Below the pieces are notes generated by a model. It did no database searches. It was not told the DNA's origin and was given only the letters and a program-made list of their open reading frames with translations. The position numbers and the translations under genes were made by a program. From Paenibacillus hamazuiensis (GTDB lineage: Bacteria > Bacillota > Bacilli > Paenibacillales > NBRC-103111), in NCBI RefSeq assembly GCF_023276405.1, contig NZ_JALRMO010000001.1:310001-374000 (forward strand): a stretch of 64,000 nucleotides of DNA, in the 5' to 3' direction. Every line of letters starts with the position of its first letter. Position 1 is the stretch's first letter. Of the stretch, positions 51,598 to 61,203 are shown one piece after another.

Positions 51598-52611
51598 ATG
51601 ACAATTGCGAAGATCATGCAACGTCTTACCGCGTTCGGCATGCTGGCGGGCATCTCCTTGCTCGCCTCCGGATGCGAATCGATGGTCGTCCTCGATCCGA
51701 AAGGACCCATCGGCGCTCAGCAGCGCGACCTGATTTATTTTACGATGCTGCTTTGCCTTATAGTTCTTGTTCCGGTGCTGCTGCTCACGGCATGGATTGT
51801 GTGGCGGTTCCGCGACAAAAAGGACAACAAGGCGCCGTACCAGCCGAAATGGGCGCACAGCACCAAGCTGGAGCTCGTCTGGTGGGGGATTCCCATCATC
51901 ATCATTCTTGTGCTTGCCGTCACAACGGCGCGCTACACCCATGCGCTCGATCCGGCCAAGCCGATCCAATCCAGCGCCAAACCGGTTACGATTCAGGTGA
52001 CGTCGCTCGATTGGAAATGGTTGTTCCAGTATCCCGATCAGGGCATTGCCACCGTCAACTATTTGGTGATTCCGGAAGACACGCCGATCCGCTTCGAGCT
52101 TACTTCGGACGGTCCGATGAATTCCTTCTGGATTCCTCAGCTCGGCGGCATGATTTACACGATGTCCGGCATGTCGACCACGCTGTACCTGCAGGCCGAT
52201 GAGCAGGGAGAGTATATGGGAAGCGGGGCCAATTTTACAGGCCGCGATTTCGCGAAAATGGGCTTTACCGCCAAGGCTGTTGCCCAAGGGGATTTTGAGA
52301 AGTGGGTGAAAGAAGCCAAGACAAGCGGAAAGCAATTAACCGAAGAAGGCTACCTGAAGCTTGCATTGCCCGGCACGTCGGAGCAGATGACGTACGCTTC
52401 GATTCCGGACGGATTGTTCAAGCGGATCGTGCACGAATATTCCATGAGCCGCGGCGCACTGGCCGGCATCGGCCAGAAGGCCAAAACGCTCAGCGAGCAG
52501 CATGCCAAAGAGGACGGGGAAACCGGGTCTGCACCGGCTGAGCTTCCACCGAAGACAGCCCCAAGCAGCGGAGGCCATTCCGGCCACAACATGAAAGAGA
52601 TGAATCATTAG
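51598..52611 (+). CDS. qoxA: Cytochrome aa3 quinol oxidase subunit II
   Basis: The 337-residue subunit has a lipoprotein-type signal (LLASGC, Cys26), two membrane helices (about 45-70 and 90-110) and an outer cupredoxin domain (SLDWKWLFQYPDQG, LTSDGPMNSFWIPQLGGMIYTM). The CuA ligands of cytochrome c oxidases are absent, as in quinol oxidases. The tail is His-rich. ATG at 51598 follows GGGAGATGAG; upstream codons from 51460 are not part of the protein. It opens qoxABCD, which takes electrons from menaquinol and pumps protons. Confidence 0.93.
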   Translation: MTIAKIMQRLTAFGMLAGISLLASGCESMVVLDPKGPIGAQQRDLIYFTMLLCLIVLVPVLLLTAWIVWRFRDKKDNKAPYQPKWAHSTKLELVWWGIPIIIILVLAVTTARYTHALDPAKPIQSSAKPVTIQVTSLDWKWLFQYPDQGIATVNYLVIPEDTPIRFELTSDGPMNSFWIPQLGGMIYTMSGMSTTLYLQADEQGEYMGSGANFTGRDFAKMGFTAKAVAQGDFEKWVKEAKTSGKQLTEEGYLKLALPGTSEQMTYASIPDGLFKRIVHEYSMSRGALAGIGQKAKTLSEQHAKEDGETGSAPAELPPKTAPSSGGHSGHNMKEMNH

Positions 52612-52633
52612 TAGCGAGAGGGGGGAGCTTCCC

Positions 52634-54604
52634 ATGCTGGATAAAATCAAAGAGTTCGCTTCGTGGTTTTTCGTTACCGGCGACCCGCTCATTTACGGCG
52701 CGGATATCGCCATCGCCCTGACAACGGCAGCCATTATCTTTGTTTTAACGTATTTCAAAAAGTGGAAATGGCTCTGGCGGGAATGGCTCACCACGGTCGA
52801 TCATAAACGCGTCGGGATCATGTACATCATCGCATCCCTGCTCATGCTGTTCCGCGGAGGGGTCGATGCGCTGCTCATGCGGACGCAGCTGGCGTTTCCG
52901 GATATGCAATTTTTGTCACCGGAGCACTATAACCAGGTATTCACCACACACGGCGTCATCATGATCCTGTTCATGGCGATGCCGCTCATGTTCGGCTTGT
53001 TCAACATCGCCGTACCGCTGCAAATCGGCGCGCGCGACGTCGCGTTTCCGTTTCTGAACTCACTCAGCTTCTGGCTGTTTTTCATGGGCGCGATGTTATT
53101 CAACATGTCGTTTGTCATCGGCGGTTCAGCGGATGCCGGTTGGCTGTCGTACCCGCCGCTGTCGGAAATGACGGGCAGTCCCGGCGTAGGGCAGGATTTC
53201 TATATTTGGGGCATTCAAATATCCGGTATCGGCTCCTTGATGACGGGCATCAACTTTATCGTCACGATCGTCAAAATGCGGGCTCCCGGCATGACCTGGT
53301 CGAAGATACCGATGTTCACCTGGTCGGTGCTGTCGAGCTGTATCACGATTATCATTGCGTTCCCGGTGCTGACGGTTACGCTGGCGCTGCTGTTCCTCGA
53401 CCGCTATCTCGGGGCGCATTTCTTCACGATGGACGGCGGCGGCAACGCCATGATGTACGTCAACCTGATCTGGATGTGGGGCCACCCCGAAGTGTATATC
53501 GTCGTGCTGCCGGCATTCGGCATTTATTCCGAAATCGTATCGACGTTTTCGAAAAAACGGCTGTTCGGGTACGGCTCCATGGTGTTTGCGATGATGAGCA
53601 TCAGCCTCATGTCGTATTTCACCTGGCTCCATCACTTCTTTACGATGGGCTCGGGAGCGAACGTCAACACGTTCTTCGCCATAACGACGATGATCATTGC
53701 GATCCCGACGGGCGTGAAAATTTTCAACTGGCTGTTCACCATGTACCGCGGCCGCCTTACGTTCAGCACGCCGATGCTTTGGTCGATCGCGTTCATTCCG
53801 TGTTTCGTCGTCGGCGGCATGACGGGAGTTATGCTTTCGGTAGCGCCGGCGGACTTCCAGTTCCATAACAGCTACTTCCTGATCGCGCACTTCCACCAGG
53901 TGCTGATCGGCGGCGTCGCCTTCGGTTATTTCGCGGGACTGTATTACTGGTGGCCGAAAATGTTCGGCTTCAAGCTGAACGAAACGCTCGGCAAATGGGC
54001 GTTCTGGATTTGGAACATCGGGTTCTATGTCTGCTTCATGCCGCAATATTTCGTCGGCCTTGACGGCATGACCCGCCGCGTCAGCACGTACAGCTGGGAC
54101 ACCGGCTGGTGGGGGCTCAACTTCACCTCGACGATCGGCGGCTTCCTGATGGGGATCGGCTTCTTGTTCCAGGTATGGCAGATCGCACACAGCATCAAGT
54201 TTATGGAAAAAGATACGACGGGCGATCCGTGGAACGGCCGCACGCTCGAATGGTCGATTCCTTCCCCGGCGCCGCTGTACAACTTCGCAACGACACCGCA
54301 GGTCACGGAGCGCGACGATTGGTGGGAAGAGAAGGAGCGCATCGCCGCAGGCAAAGCGCCGAAACCGCAGCCGGTTTTGGAGCCGATTCATATGCCGAAA
54401 AACTCGGCGATCCCGTTCATTCAGTCGGTTTGCTGGTTTGCGGTCGGCTTCGGCCTTGTATTTCACTGGCTGTGGATCGCGATTCCCGGATTGCTCGGGG
54501 TGGGCATAACGATGCTGGCGCATTCGTTTAATTACGATACGGACTATTATATCCCTGTGGATGAAATTATACGCACCGAAGAAGCGGCAAGGAGGTCTGT
54601 CTGA
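52634..54604 (+). CDS. qoxB: Cytochrome aa3 quinol oxidase subunit I
   Basis: The 656-residue subunit I has 14-15 helices and the haem-copper ligands: FTTHGVIMI (low-spin haem His), WGHPEVYIVVLPAFGI with the His-Tyr pair, WLHHFFTMG (two CuB His) and LIAHFHQVLIGG. It holds haem a and the haem a3-CuB site where O2 is reduced. ATG at 52634 follows GAGGGGGGAG. It overlaps qoxC by one base (TGATG). Confidence 0.96.
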   Translation: MLDKIKEFASWFFVTGDPLIYGADIAIALTTAAIIFVLTYFKKWKWLWREWLTTVDHKRVGIMYIIASLLMLFRGGVDALLMRTQLAFPDMQFLSPEHYNQVFTTHGVIMILFMAMPLMFGLFNIAVPLQIGARDVAFPFLNSLSFWLFFMGAMLFNMSFVIGGSADAGWLSYPPLSEMTGSPGVGQDFYIWGIQISGIGSLMTGINFIVTIVKMRAPGMTWSKIPMFTWSVLSSCITIIIAFPVLTVTLALLFLDRYLGAHFFTMDGGGNAMMYVNLIWMWGHPEVYIVVLPAFGIYSEIVSTFSKKRLFGYGSMVFAMMSISLMSYFTWLHHFFTMGSGANVNTFFAITTMIIAIPTGVKIFNWLFTMYRGRLTFSTPMLWSIAFIPCFVVGGMTGVMLSVAPADFQFHNSYFLIAHFHQVLIGGVAFGYFAGLYYWWPKMFGFKLNETLGKWAFWIWNIGFYVCFMPQYFVGLDGMTRRVSTYSWDTGWWGLNFTSTIGGFLMGIGFLFQVWQIAHSIKFMEKDTTGDPWNGRTLEWSIPSPAPLYNFATTPQVTERDDWWEEKERIAAGKAPKPQPVLEPIHMPKNSAIPFIQSVCWFAVGFGLVFHWLWIAIPGLLGVGITMLAHSFNYDTDYYIPVDEIIRTEEAARRSV

Positions 54605-55224
54605 TGGCACATGCAAGTCATATGCATTCGAATGCTGCCCATGAAGCCGGCCATGACGGCCATCATGACCTGGAGGAGCTTCGCAAATTCGGCTTTTGGA
54701 TTTTTCTGATCACCGACTGTATTTTGTTTTCCGCGCTGTTCGCCACGTATCTCGTCCTTAAGGACAGCACGGCCGGAGGGCCCACGGGGAAAGAGATTTT
54801 TGAGATGCCCGGCGTCATCGCGGAAACGTTCATCCTGCTGACGAGCAGCTTCACCAGCGGTTTGGCGGTTCTCGCCATGAACGCAGGAAGCCGCAAGGGA
54901 CTTATGGGATGGCTCGCCGTCACCGTTTTGCTCGGCGCCTGCTTTATCGGGCTGGAGATCACCGAATTCGTAAAGCTGGTGGAGGAAGGTCATAATATTT
55001 CGTCCAGCGCGTTTCTTTCGGCTTTCTTTACTCTTGTAGGCACCCACGGGCTTCACGTTACGCTCGGTTTGTTCTGGATCACGGCGCTGATCATCCAGCT
55101 TTCCCGCCACGGCATCACGCCGGTTACCCAACGCAAGGTGCATATTACGAGCTTGTACTGGCACTTTCTGGACGCGGTCTGGATTTTCGTGTTCACGATC
55201 GTCTATCTGATGGGGGTGATGTGA
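54604..55224 (+). CDS. qoxC: Cytochrome aa3 quinol oxidase subunit III
   Basis: The 206-residue subunit III has five predicted membrane helices, a His-rich N terminus and the usual EITEFVKLVEEGHNISSSAFLSAFFTLVGTHGLHVTLGLFW segment (about 117-157). It stabilises subunits I and II. ATG at 54604 shares bases with the qoxB stop; AAGGAGG lies in the qoxB end. Ends two bases before qoxD. Confidence 0.95.
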   Translation: MAHASHMHSNAAHEAGHDGHHDLEELRKFGFWIFLITDCILFSALFATYLVLKDSTAGGPTGKEIFEMPGVIAETFILLTSSFTSGLAVLAMNAGSRKGLMGWLAVTVLLGACFIGLEITEFVKLVEEGHNISSSAFLSAFFTLVGTHGLHVTLGLFWITALIIQLSRHGITPVTQRKVHITSLYWHFLDAVWIFVFTIVYLMGVM

Positions 55225-55225
55225 G

Positions 55226-55561
55226 ATGGCGCAGCACGGCAGCACGCACGGCAGCCATTCCGGCCATGGCGGCGGGCATGGTTCGCTGAAGGAATATGTC
55301 ATAGGGTTCGCCCTCTCCATTATTTTGACGATTATCCCGCTTCTGGTCGTCATGAACGGCTGGCTGCACGGAACGGCGGCGATCATCGTGTTACTCGGCA
55401 CGGCGGCGCTCCAGTTCGCCGTCCAGCTCCTGTTTTTCATGCATCTGCGGGAAGAAAAGGGACCGCGTTACAACCTGATGACGCTCATTCTCGGATTGAT
55501 CGTCGTCATCACGGTCGTCATCGGCTCCTTATGGATCATGGCGAACAATCCGATGTATTAA
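55226..55561 (+). CDS. qoxD: Cytochrome aa3 quinol oxidase subunit IV
   Basis: The 111-residue subunit IV has three predicted membrane helices after a His/Gly-rich N terminus (STHGSHSGHGGGHGSLKEY). It is an accessory subunit of the oxidase. The gene begins one base after the qoxC stop (TGAGATG). It ends at the terminator at 55573. Confidence 0.94.
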   Translation: MAQHGSTHGSHSGHGGGHGSLKEYVIGFALSIILTIIPLLVVMNGWLHGTAAIIVLLGTAALQFAVQLLFFMHLREEKGPRYNLMTLILGLIVVITVVIGSLWIMANNPMY

Positions 55562-55572
55562 ACGGGCGATAT

Positions 55573-55608
55573 AGCCGGCTTCCGGAATTACCGGGGGTCG
55601 GCTTTTTT
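55573..55608 (+). terminator. Rho-independent terminator of qoxABCD
   Basis: AGCCGGC-TTCCGG and CCGGGGGTCGGCT form a stem-loop followed by six T's. Confidence 0.85.
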
Positions 55609-55652
55609 GTTGCTCAGGAAATGCATGACTAATTTTTGCGGATAATCGGGGG
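55609..55652. repeat. Terminator-associated intergenic repeat, copy B
   Basis: Just past the T run, GGAAATGCATGACTAATTTTTGCGGATAATCGGGGG resembles copy A at 5312-5350. Only this first half is conserved. Confidence 0.5.
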
Positions 55653-55776
55653 ATTTGTTCCTTCGGGCCGATACCGGCGGATACGGACGGTCTCGCGGGC
55701 TGCCCCGCAGTAGCTTGTCTGTATATTTTCCATTACAATAATGGGATACAGATGCTCAAAGTGTGGTGAACTCATC

Positions 55777-56475
55777 TTGTTTAAGCTGCTTTTGATCGAA
55801 GACGACGCGACTCTGTTTCACGAGATCAAGGAACGTTTGTCCCAGTGGGCTTACGAGGTTCACGGGGTAACGGACTTTGCCAAGGTGCTCGAGCAGTTCA
55901 TCTCGACGAAGCCGGATTTGGTCATTATCGATATTCAGCTGCCCAAATTCGACGGATTTCACTGGTGCCGCCAAATCCGCGCTCATTCCAACGTGCCGAT
56001 CTTGTTTCTCTCCTCGCGCGACCACCCTTCGGATATGGTCATGTCCATGCAGCTCGGAGCCGACGATTTCATCCAGAAGCCGTTTCACTTCGATGTGCTG
56101 ATCGCCAAAATCCAGGCCATTCTGCGGCGGGTCTATAACTACGGCGCCGAGCCGGTCAAGCTGAAGACATGGTGCGGGGCCGCGGTCGATTTTGAGAAAA
56201 ATACGGTAACAAACGAAGCCGGATCGGTGGAGCTGACGAAAAACGAGCTTCATATTTTACGAATTTTGATCGAAAATAAAAACCGGATCGTCAGCCGGGA
56301 GGACATCATTACGAGCTTGTGGGACGATCAGCGTTTTGTCAGCGACAACACGCTGACGGTCAACGTAAACCGGCTGCGGAAGAAGCTGGACGAGCTTGGT
56401 CTCGGACGGTTTATCGAAACGAAGGTCGGACAAGGATACATAGCGGCGGAAGAGGCAGGGGATTCACATGATTAG
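55777..56475 (+). CDS. bceR: Response regulator BceR
   Basis: The 232-residue OmpR-type regulator has a receiver domain (IEDD acidic pocket, Asp in LVIIDIQLPKFDGFHWCR, FLSSRD, Lys in FIQKPFHF) and a winged-helix DNA-binding domain (NTLTVNVNRLRKKLDELGL). It is very like Bacillus BceR, which starts MFKLLLIEDD; that fixes TTG at 55777 as the start, after GTGGTGAA. An ATG at 55741 would add 12 unrelated residues. It overlaps bceS by 8 bases. It activates the bceAB promoter on bacitracin-type peptide stress. Confidence 0.93.
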   Translation: MFKLLLIEDDATLFHEIKERLSQWAYEVHGVTDFAKVLEQFISTKPDLVIIDIQLPKFDGFHWCRQIRAHSNVPILFLSSRDHPSDMVMSMQLGADDFIQKPFHFDVLIAKIQAILRRVYNYGAEPVKLKTWCGAAVDFEKNTVTNEAGSVELTKNELHILRILIENKNRIVSREDIITSLWDDQRFVSDNTLTVNVNRLRKKLDELGLGRFIETKVGQGYIAAEEAGDSHD

Positions 56476-57472
56476 AAAATATATCGCGGAGAGGCGCAGC
56501 TGGCTGCTGTTTTTCGCGTTTCTTCAGCTGCTCCTTTTGTTTATCGGTTATGTGGACGCCGCCCTTCCGTTCGAATCGATGCTTTATATCGTTTTTCTGT
56601 CGACGCTTGTCTTTCTGGGCTTTGCCGTCGCACGTTACCACCGGGAGACCCGATTTTACAAACTGCTGGAAAATGAAGAGCCGCCGGGCAGCGAAAGCGA
56701 AGTCGCCGCGCGCAGTCCCTTTGAACGCGTCGTGGCAGCCTGTCTGGAAGGCCAGGCGCAACGGCTCGGGCTGGCTGCCTCGCACAGCGAGACGCTGCTC
56801 GAACAGGAGAAGGATGAGCTGCTGTCGTGGATTCATGAGGTGAAGACGCCGCTGACGGCCATGCGTTTAATGATCGACAGGCTGGAAAACGAACCGCTCA
56901 AAGGACCGCTCACCTACGAATGGCTGCGCATCCATTTGCTTCTGGACCGGCAGCTACATCAGAGGCGTCTCCCTTTTTTGGAGAATGACTTGTACATGGA
57001 GCAGGTCGATTTGGCGCAATTGCTGCACATGGAGCTCAAGACGCTGCAGATCTGGTGCATTCAAAAAGGGATCGGCTTCGACGTGGAGCTCGAAGTGAAG
57101 GAAGTGCTCAGCGATGCGAAGTGGCTGGCGTTCATTTTGCGGCAGCTTCTGACGAACGCCGTGAAATACAGCGACGCTTCCTCGGATATTGCCGTAAGCA
57201 GCTGCGTTCAGGACGGGCATATGAAACTAGAGATAAAAGATTGCGGCCGCGGCATCGATCCGAAGGATTTGCCGCGTATTTTCGACAAAGGATTTACTTC
57301 CACGAATCATCATGCCGACGGGGCGGCGACCGGCATGGGGCTGTATTTGGCCAGGAAGGCTGCGGACAAGCTGCATATCCGAATCTCCGTCCGATCGGAG
57401 CCGGGAGCGGGGGCTGCTTTCACCCTTACGTTCCCAAAGCGCAACGATTTCGTGCAAATGACAGGCATGTGA
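56468..57472 (+). CDS. bceS: Intramembrane-sensing histidine kinase BceS
   Basis: The 334-residue kinase has two membrane helices (about 12-30 and 34-55) with almost no extracytoplasmic loop, an H-box WIHEVKTPLTAMRLM (His near residue 124) and an ATPase domain with LRQLLTNAVKYS, DCGRGIDPKDLPRIFDKGF and GMGLYLARKAA. Such kinases sense through the BceAB transporter rather than a ligand-binding loop. ATG at 56468. An inverted repeat overlaps its stop codon. Confidence 0.94.
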   Translation: MIRKYIAERRSWLLFFAFLQLLLLFIGYVDAALPFESMLYIVFLSTLVFLGFAVARYHRETRFYKLLENEEPPGSESEVAARSPFERVVAACLEGQAQRLGLAASHSETLLEQEKDELLSWIHEVKTPLTAMRLMIDRLENEPLKGPLTYEWLRIHLLLDRQLHQRRLPFLENDLYMEQVDLAQLLHMELKTLQIWCIQKGIGFDVELEVKEVLSDAKWLAFILRQLLTNAVKYSDASSDIAVSSCVQDGHMKLEIKDCGRGIDPKDLPRIFDKGFTSTNHHADGAATGMGLYLARKAADKLHIRISVRSEPGAGAAFTLTFPKRNDFVQMTGM

Positions 57473-57489
57473 CGTTTTTGTCACATGCC
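57464..57489 (+). promoter_or_regulatory. Perfect inverted repeat upstream of bceA, probable BceR site
   Basis: GGCATGTGAC-GTTTTT-GTCACATGCC has 10-base perfect arms. The bceS stop (TGA) lies in the left arm. A TATAAT at 57538-57543 follows about 50 bases later. The TGAC...GTCA core is typical of binding sites for Bce-type regulators. It could also form an RNA hairpin. Confidence 0.6.
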
Positions 57490-57574
57490 CTTCTCGTTTT
57501 GTTAGGCCGATCGCAGGAAAAGATCGTCTGCCTTGCTTATAATAAACCCGACTAGAGAAAAAGGAGTGGACGAG

Positions 57575-58339
57575 ATGCCGGGCATACTGGAGGCAGTCAA
57601 AATTCATAAAAGCTATGGAAATAAATTTAACAAGCAAGAGGTGCTGAAAGGTATCGACTTGACGATAACCGAAGGGGAATTCGTCAGCATTATGGGCGCA
57701 TCGGGCTCGGGGAAAACGACCTTGCTGAATGTGCTTTCTTCCATCGACACCGTCAGCGGAGGGTCCATCCAAATTCGGGGAAACGAGATTACCGGACTGA
57801 AAGAAAAACAGCTGGCCGAATTTCGCAAAAGGCATTTGGGGTTTATTTTTCAGGAGTATCATTTGCTTGACACGTTAACGGTAAAGGAAAACGTCATGCT
57901 GCCGCTTTCCGTAGCCAAAGTGTCCAGGCAGGAAGCGGAGCGGAAATTCGAAACGGTGGCAACCGAGCTTGGCATTTATGAGGTGCGGGACAAATATCCG
58001 AACGAGATTTCCGGCGGCCAGAAGCAGCGCGCTTCCGCCGCCCGTGCATTCATCCATGAGCCCAGCATCATCTTCGCCGACGAGCCGACCGGTGCGCTCG
58101 ATTCCAAGTCGGCGTCCGATTTGCTGAACAAGCTGAGCGGCCTGAATCAGCAGCGGAGAGCGACAATCGTCATGGTGACGCACGATCCGGTCGCCGCAAG
58201 CTACAGCGGCAGGGTCGTTTTTATCAAGGACGGGCAAATCTACACGCAGCTGTACCGGGGGCAGGAAACGCGGCGAACGTTTTTTCAGGATATTATGAAA
58301 ACGCAGGGCGTTTTGGGCGGGGTGCAGGATGAGCATTAA
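57575..58339 (+). CDS. bceA: Bacitracin-type ABC transporter ATP-binding protein BceA
   Basis: The 254-residue ATPase has Walker [10 protein letters not shown] (about 40-48), Q-loop FQEYHLLDT, signature [15 protein letters not shown] and Walker [13 protein letters not shown]. It pairs with BceB to free the membrane-target lipid from peptide antibiotics and to signal to BceS. ATG at 57575 follows AAGGAGTGGACGAG; reading back to 57533 would pass through the promoter. It overlaps bceB by 11 bases. Confidence 0.95.
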   Translation: MPGILEAVKIHKSYGNKFNKQEVLKGIDLTITEGEFVSIMGASGSGKTTLLNVLSSIDTVSGGSIQIRGNEITGLKEKQLAEFRKRHLGFIFQEYHLLDTLTVKENVMLPLSVAKVSRQEAERKFETVATELGIYEVRDKYPNEISGGQKQRASAARAFIHEPSIIFADEPTGALDSKSASDLLNKLSGLNQQRRATIVMVTHDPVAASYSGRVVFIKDGQIYTQLYRGQETRRTFFQDIMKTQGVLGGVQDEH

Positions 58340-60281
58340 GCAGCTGATTTTTCAAAATATAAGATCCAATCTGAAGCATTATTATTTATACGCATTTGCT
58401 CTCATCTTCAGCGCCGCGCTGTACTTCGCTTTCGTCACGCTGCAGTACGACCCGGCATTGGACGAGACGAAGGGGAGCGTCAAAGGCGGGGCCTCCGTCC
58501 GGGCCGCATCCGTTCTGCTTGTGGCGATCGTGGCGGTTTTCAATCTGTACGCTAGCCGCATTTTCATCAAGCGGCGAAGCAAGGAAATCGGCCTGCTGCA
58601 GCTTATAGGGATGACCAAACATACGATCTTCCGCATTTTAGGAGCCGAAAATTTCGTGCTTTATTTCGGTTCGCTTGCGGTCGGAACGTTCATCGGTTTT
58701 TCCGCATCCAAGCTGATCCTGATGATATTATTCAAAATTACCGGTGTGGGTGCCATAGCTACCCTGCATTTCTCATCCCGGGCGTTTATTCAAACGGTGC
58801 TTGTGTTTACGGCCATCTACCTGCTCGTCATGCTGGTAAATTACGCCTTCATCAAGCGGCAGAGCATTTTGGCGCTGTTTCAATTCCGTGCAAAAACGGA
58901 GGACAAGGTAAGCCGGATGTCGTTTCCCGAAGCGATGATGGGAGTGGCCGGGCTGGCGATGATCTTGCTTGGCTACTATGTATCCTCAAGGCTGTTCGGC
59001 GGCGATTTTACGACGATGACGGAGCTTTTCGGCGCAATGGTATTTATATTGGCTTTTGTCATCATCGGTACTTATTTGTTTTATAAAGGATCGGTCCGCC
59101 TCATCTTCCATCTGATCCGCAAAAGGAAAAACGGCTATTTAAACGTGCGGGAGGTGCTTTCGCTCTCCTCGGTCATGTTCCGGATGAAGTCGAACGCGCT
59201 GCTGCTGACCGTCATTACGACCGTATCCGCACTGGCCATCGGCCTGCTGTCGCTCAGCTACATCGCGTATTATTCCGCGGAAAAAACCGCCGAGCAGTCG
59301 GTGCCCGCCGATTTCTCCATAAACGACTCCGCGGATGCGGAAAGGTTTGCCGCGGCGTTGGATGCCCGGCATATAGGGCATCGTGAAACCCGGATCGAGG
59401 TGCTGCAGGCACACGCCGATTTGAGCGATATTATCGATGTGGATTTCGAGGGAGATAAGCTGGATCCGGGCACAATGACGCTTTCCGTGGTCGCCGATAC
59501 GTCGACGAATGTCGGGGATTTGAACGAAGGCGAGGCTTATCTCTCCGGATATAACGATCTTATGCAGAAATTCATGCCGCTGAAGCCTTCCGGAAACATC
59601 AAGCTGGCCGGACAACATGAAACGATGGCGTTCACCTATTTGGAACTGAAAAAGGATTATATTCTTTCCGCGTACTTTACGAACGGCGGGCTCCCGGTGG
59701 CGGTTGTGGACGCGAACGTATTCGAGCGGCTGAAGCGGGATGCCGACGCCTCCCTGCAAAAGAAGTCGTCCGAATATATCGGGATCGACATCGACGATGA
59801 AACGAAAATCGGCCAGGCTAACGACGTTTTCCACGAATTGAATTTGGCAGCCGGCAAATTTTTCGCTTCCCGCCTGGACGTGAGCAGCCAACAGAAAAAG
59901 ATGATGGGACTGATCATGTTTATCGTCGGGTTCCTCGGTCTAACCTTCCTGATCACGTCCGGCTGTATTTTATATTTCAAGCAGATGGATGAAAGTGGGG
60001 ACGAAAAGCCGTCTTATACGATCTTAAGAAAGCTGGGCTTTACCCAAAGCGATTTGATCCAAGGAATTCAGGCCAAGCAGCTGCTGAGCTTCGGCATCCC
60101 TTTGGCGGTCGGCCTCGTTCACAGCTACTTTGCGGTTCAATCGGGCTGGTTTTTGTTCGGAACGGAGCTGTGGACGCCGATGACCGTGATTATGGCGCTT
60201 TACACGGCACTGTACTCGATCTTCGGCATCTTGTCCGTGCTGCATTACAAGAAGGTGATTCGGGAATCGCTGCTGACGTAA
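58329..60281 (+). CDS. bceB: Bacitracin-type ABC transporter permease BceB
   Basis: The 650-residue FtsX-type permease has ten predicted helices and a large outside domain of about 200 residues (about 330-520) between helices seven and eight, the region thought to recognise the antibiotic-lipid complex. ATG at 58329 lies inside bceA. With BceA it gives resistance and works as the signal input for BceS. The exact antibiotic is unknown. Confidence 0.94.
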   Translation: MSIKQLIFQNIRSNLKHYYLYAFALIFSAALYFAFVTLQYDPALDETKGSVKGGASVRAASVLLVAIVAVFNLYASRIFIKRRSKEIGLLQLIGMTKHTIFRILGAENFVLYFGSLAVGTFIGFSASKLILMILFKITGVGAIATLHFSSRAFIQTVLVFTAIYLLVMLVNYAFIKRQSILALFQFRAKTEDKVSRMSFPEAMMGVAGLAMILLGYYVSSRLFGGDFTTMTELFGAMVFILAFVIIGTYLFYKGSVRLIFHLIRKRKNGYLNVREVLSLSSVMFRMKSNALLLTVITTVSALAIGLLSLSYIAYYSAEKTAEQSVPADFSINDSADAERFAAALDARHIGHRETRIEVLQAHADLSDIIDVDFEGDKLDPGTMTLSVVADTSTNVGDLNEGEAYLSGYNDLMQKFMPLKPSGNIKLAGQHETMAFTYLELKKDYILSAYFTNGGLPVAVVDANVFERLKRDADASLQKKSSEYIGIDIDDETKIGQANDVFHELNLAAGKFFASRLDVSSQQKKMMGLIMFIVGFLGLTFLITSGCILYFKQMDESGDEKPSYTILRKLGFTQSDLIQGIQAKQLLSFGIPLAVGLVHSYFAVQSGWFLFGTELWTPMTVIMALYTALYSIFGILSVLHYKKVIRESLLT

Positions 60282-60405
60282 TTGTAAAGATAGCTATCCA
60301 AATATAATGATAAGTCCGCGCTATTGCCAGCACCGGTGAAGCTCCGTTACAATAGAGCTGTGAATGGAACTATTTGGCGATTATTCCGTTTGGGAGGATG
60401 AGGCT

Positions 60406-61020
60406 GTGTTTAAAAAGCTGGCGGCAGATGCGTTGGGATTAAGCGATATCGGTAAAGTCATCGAGAGGAAAGACTTCGACAAAGTCGATGCCGACGATTA
60501 TGTCATGCATGAAGACGGGGAGAAAATTTACTTCATCATCAAATCGAAGAAAGACGAGTATTGCTTTACCAATCTGGCTTTCATCCATCTTGACGGGGAG
60601 AGCGCCATCAGCAGCAAGCGCATCCTGAAGCGTTACAGCTACTCCTCCCATGAAATTTCGAAGGTCTACCTGGAAACCGCAGGGACGGTTGATTTGGACG
60701 TTGAGATTAAGTTTCATATTGGCGACGTAAGCTTCTCCATAGACGTGAATAAAAGGCAAATTGAGCAGATTAAAGATTTGTATAAAGCATTAATCAAGAT
60801 TTCGGAAATTGTTGCGACTAACGACCGCCTTTACGAATATGCCATCGAAAGCGTACAAATAGCCAAGGAGAGCATCGGCCGTACTTCCGCCCAGGGCGCT
60901 TCCGCCGCGGAGCAATTCAACGCTATCAACGAAGCCGCATACAATTGGATGAAGGCCAAACACGCCGAGCATAAGATTAAAGACTTTGGTTTCGTATTCG
61001 ACAAATATATCAATCTGTAA
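60406..61020 (+). CDS. PH-domain protein, YvbH-like
   Basis: The 204-residue protein has an N-terminal bacterial PH domain (about 1-118; FKKLAADALGLSDIGKVIE, DADDYVMHEDGEKIYFIIK) and a C-terminal helical part (about 120-204) similar to the YvbH oligomerisation region, ending KIKDFGFVFDKYINL. The start is GTG at 60406, 8 bases after GGGAGG; an ATG at 60364 has no ribosome site. Role unknown; likely cytosolic. A hairpin (61050-61088) without T run follows. Confidence 0.8.
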   Translation: MFKKLAADALGLSDIGKVIERKDFDKVDADDYVMHEDGEKIYFIIKSKKDEYCFTNLAFIHLDGESAISSKRILKRYSYSSHEISKVYLETAGTVDLDVEIKFHIGDVSFSIDVNKRQIEQIKDLYKALIKISEIVATNDRLYEYAIESVQIAKESIGRTSAQGASAAEQFNAINEAAYNWMKAKHAEHKIKDFGFVFDKYINL

Positions 61021-61203
61021 GGAGCAAGATAAACTCCCTGAGAAAATGGGAGAGCAACCGCAGGCTGCCGGCTATTCGGCGGCCTGTTGCTGTATTTGGC
61101 AGAAAATATAATGATCATAGCAATCGAAAAGAAACGTAAAATCAATCCTTTTGATAAAATGAAAATAAATGAGTCACCTTATAAGCAAAAGGAGGAAACG
61201 TTT

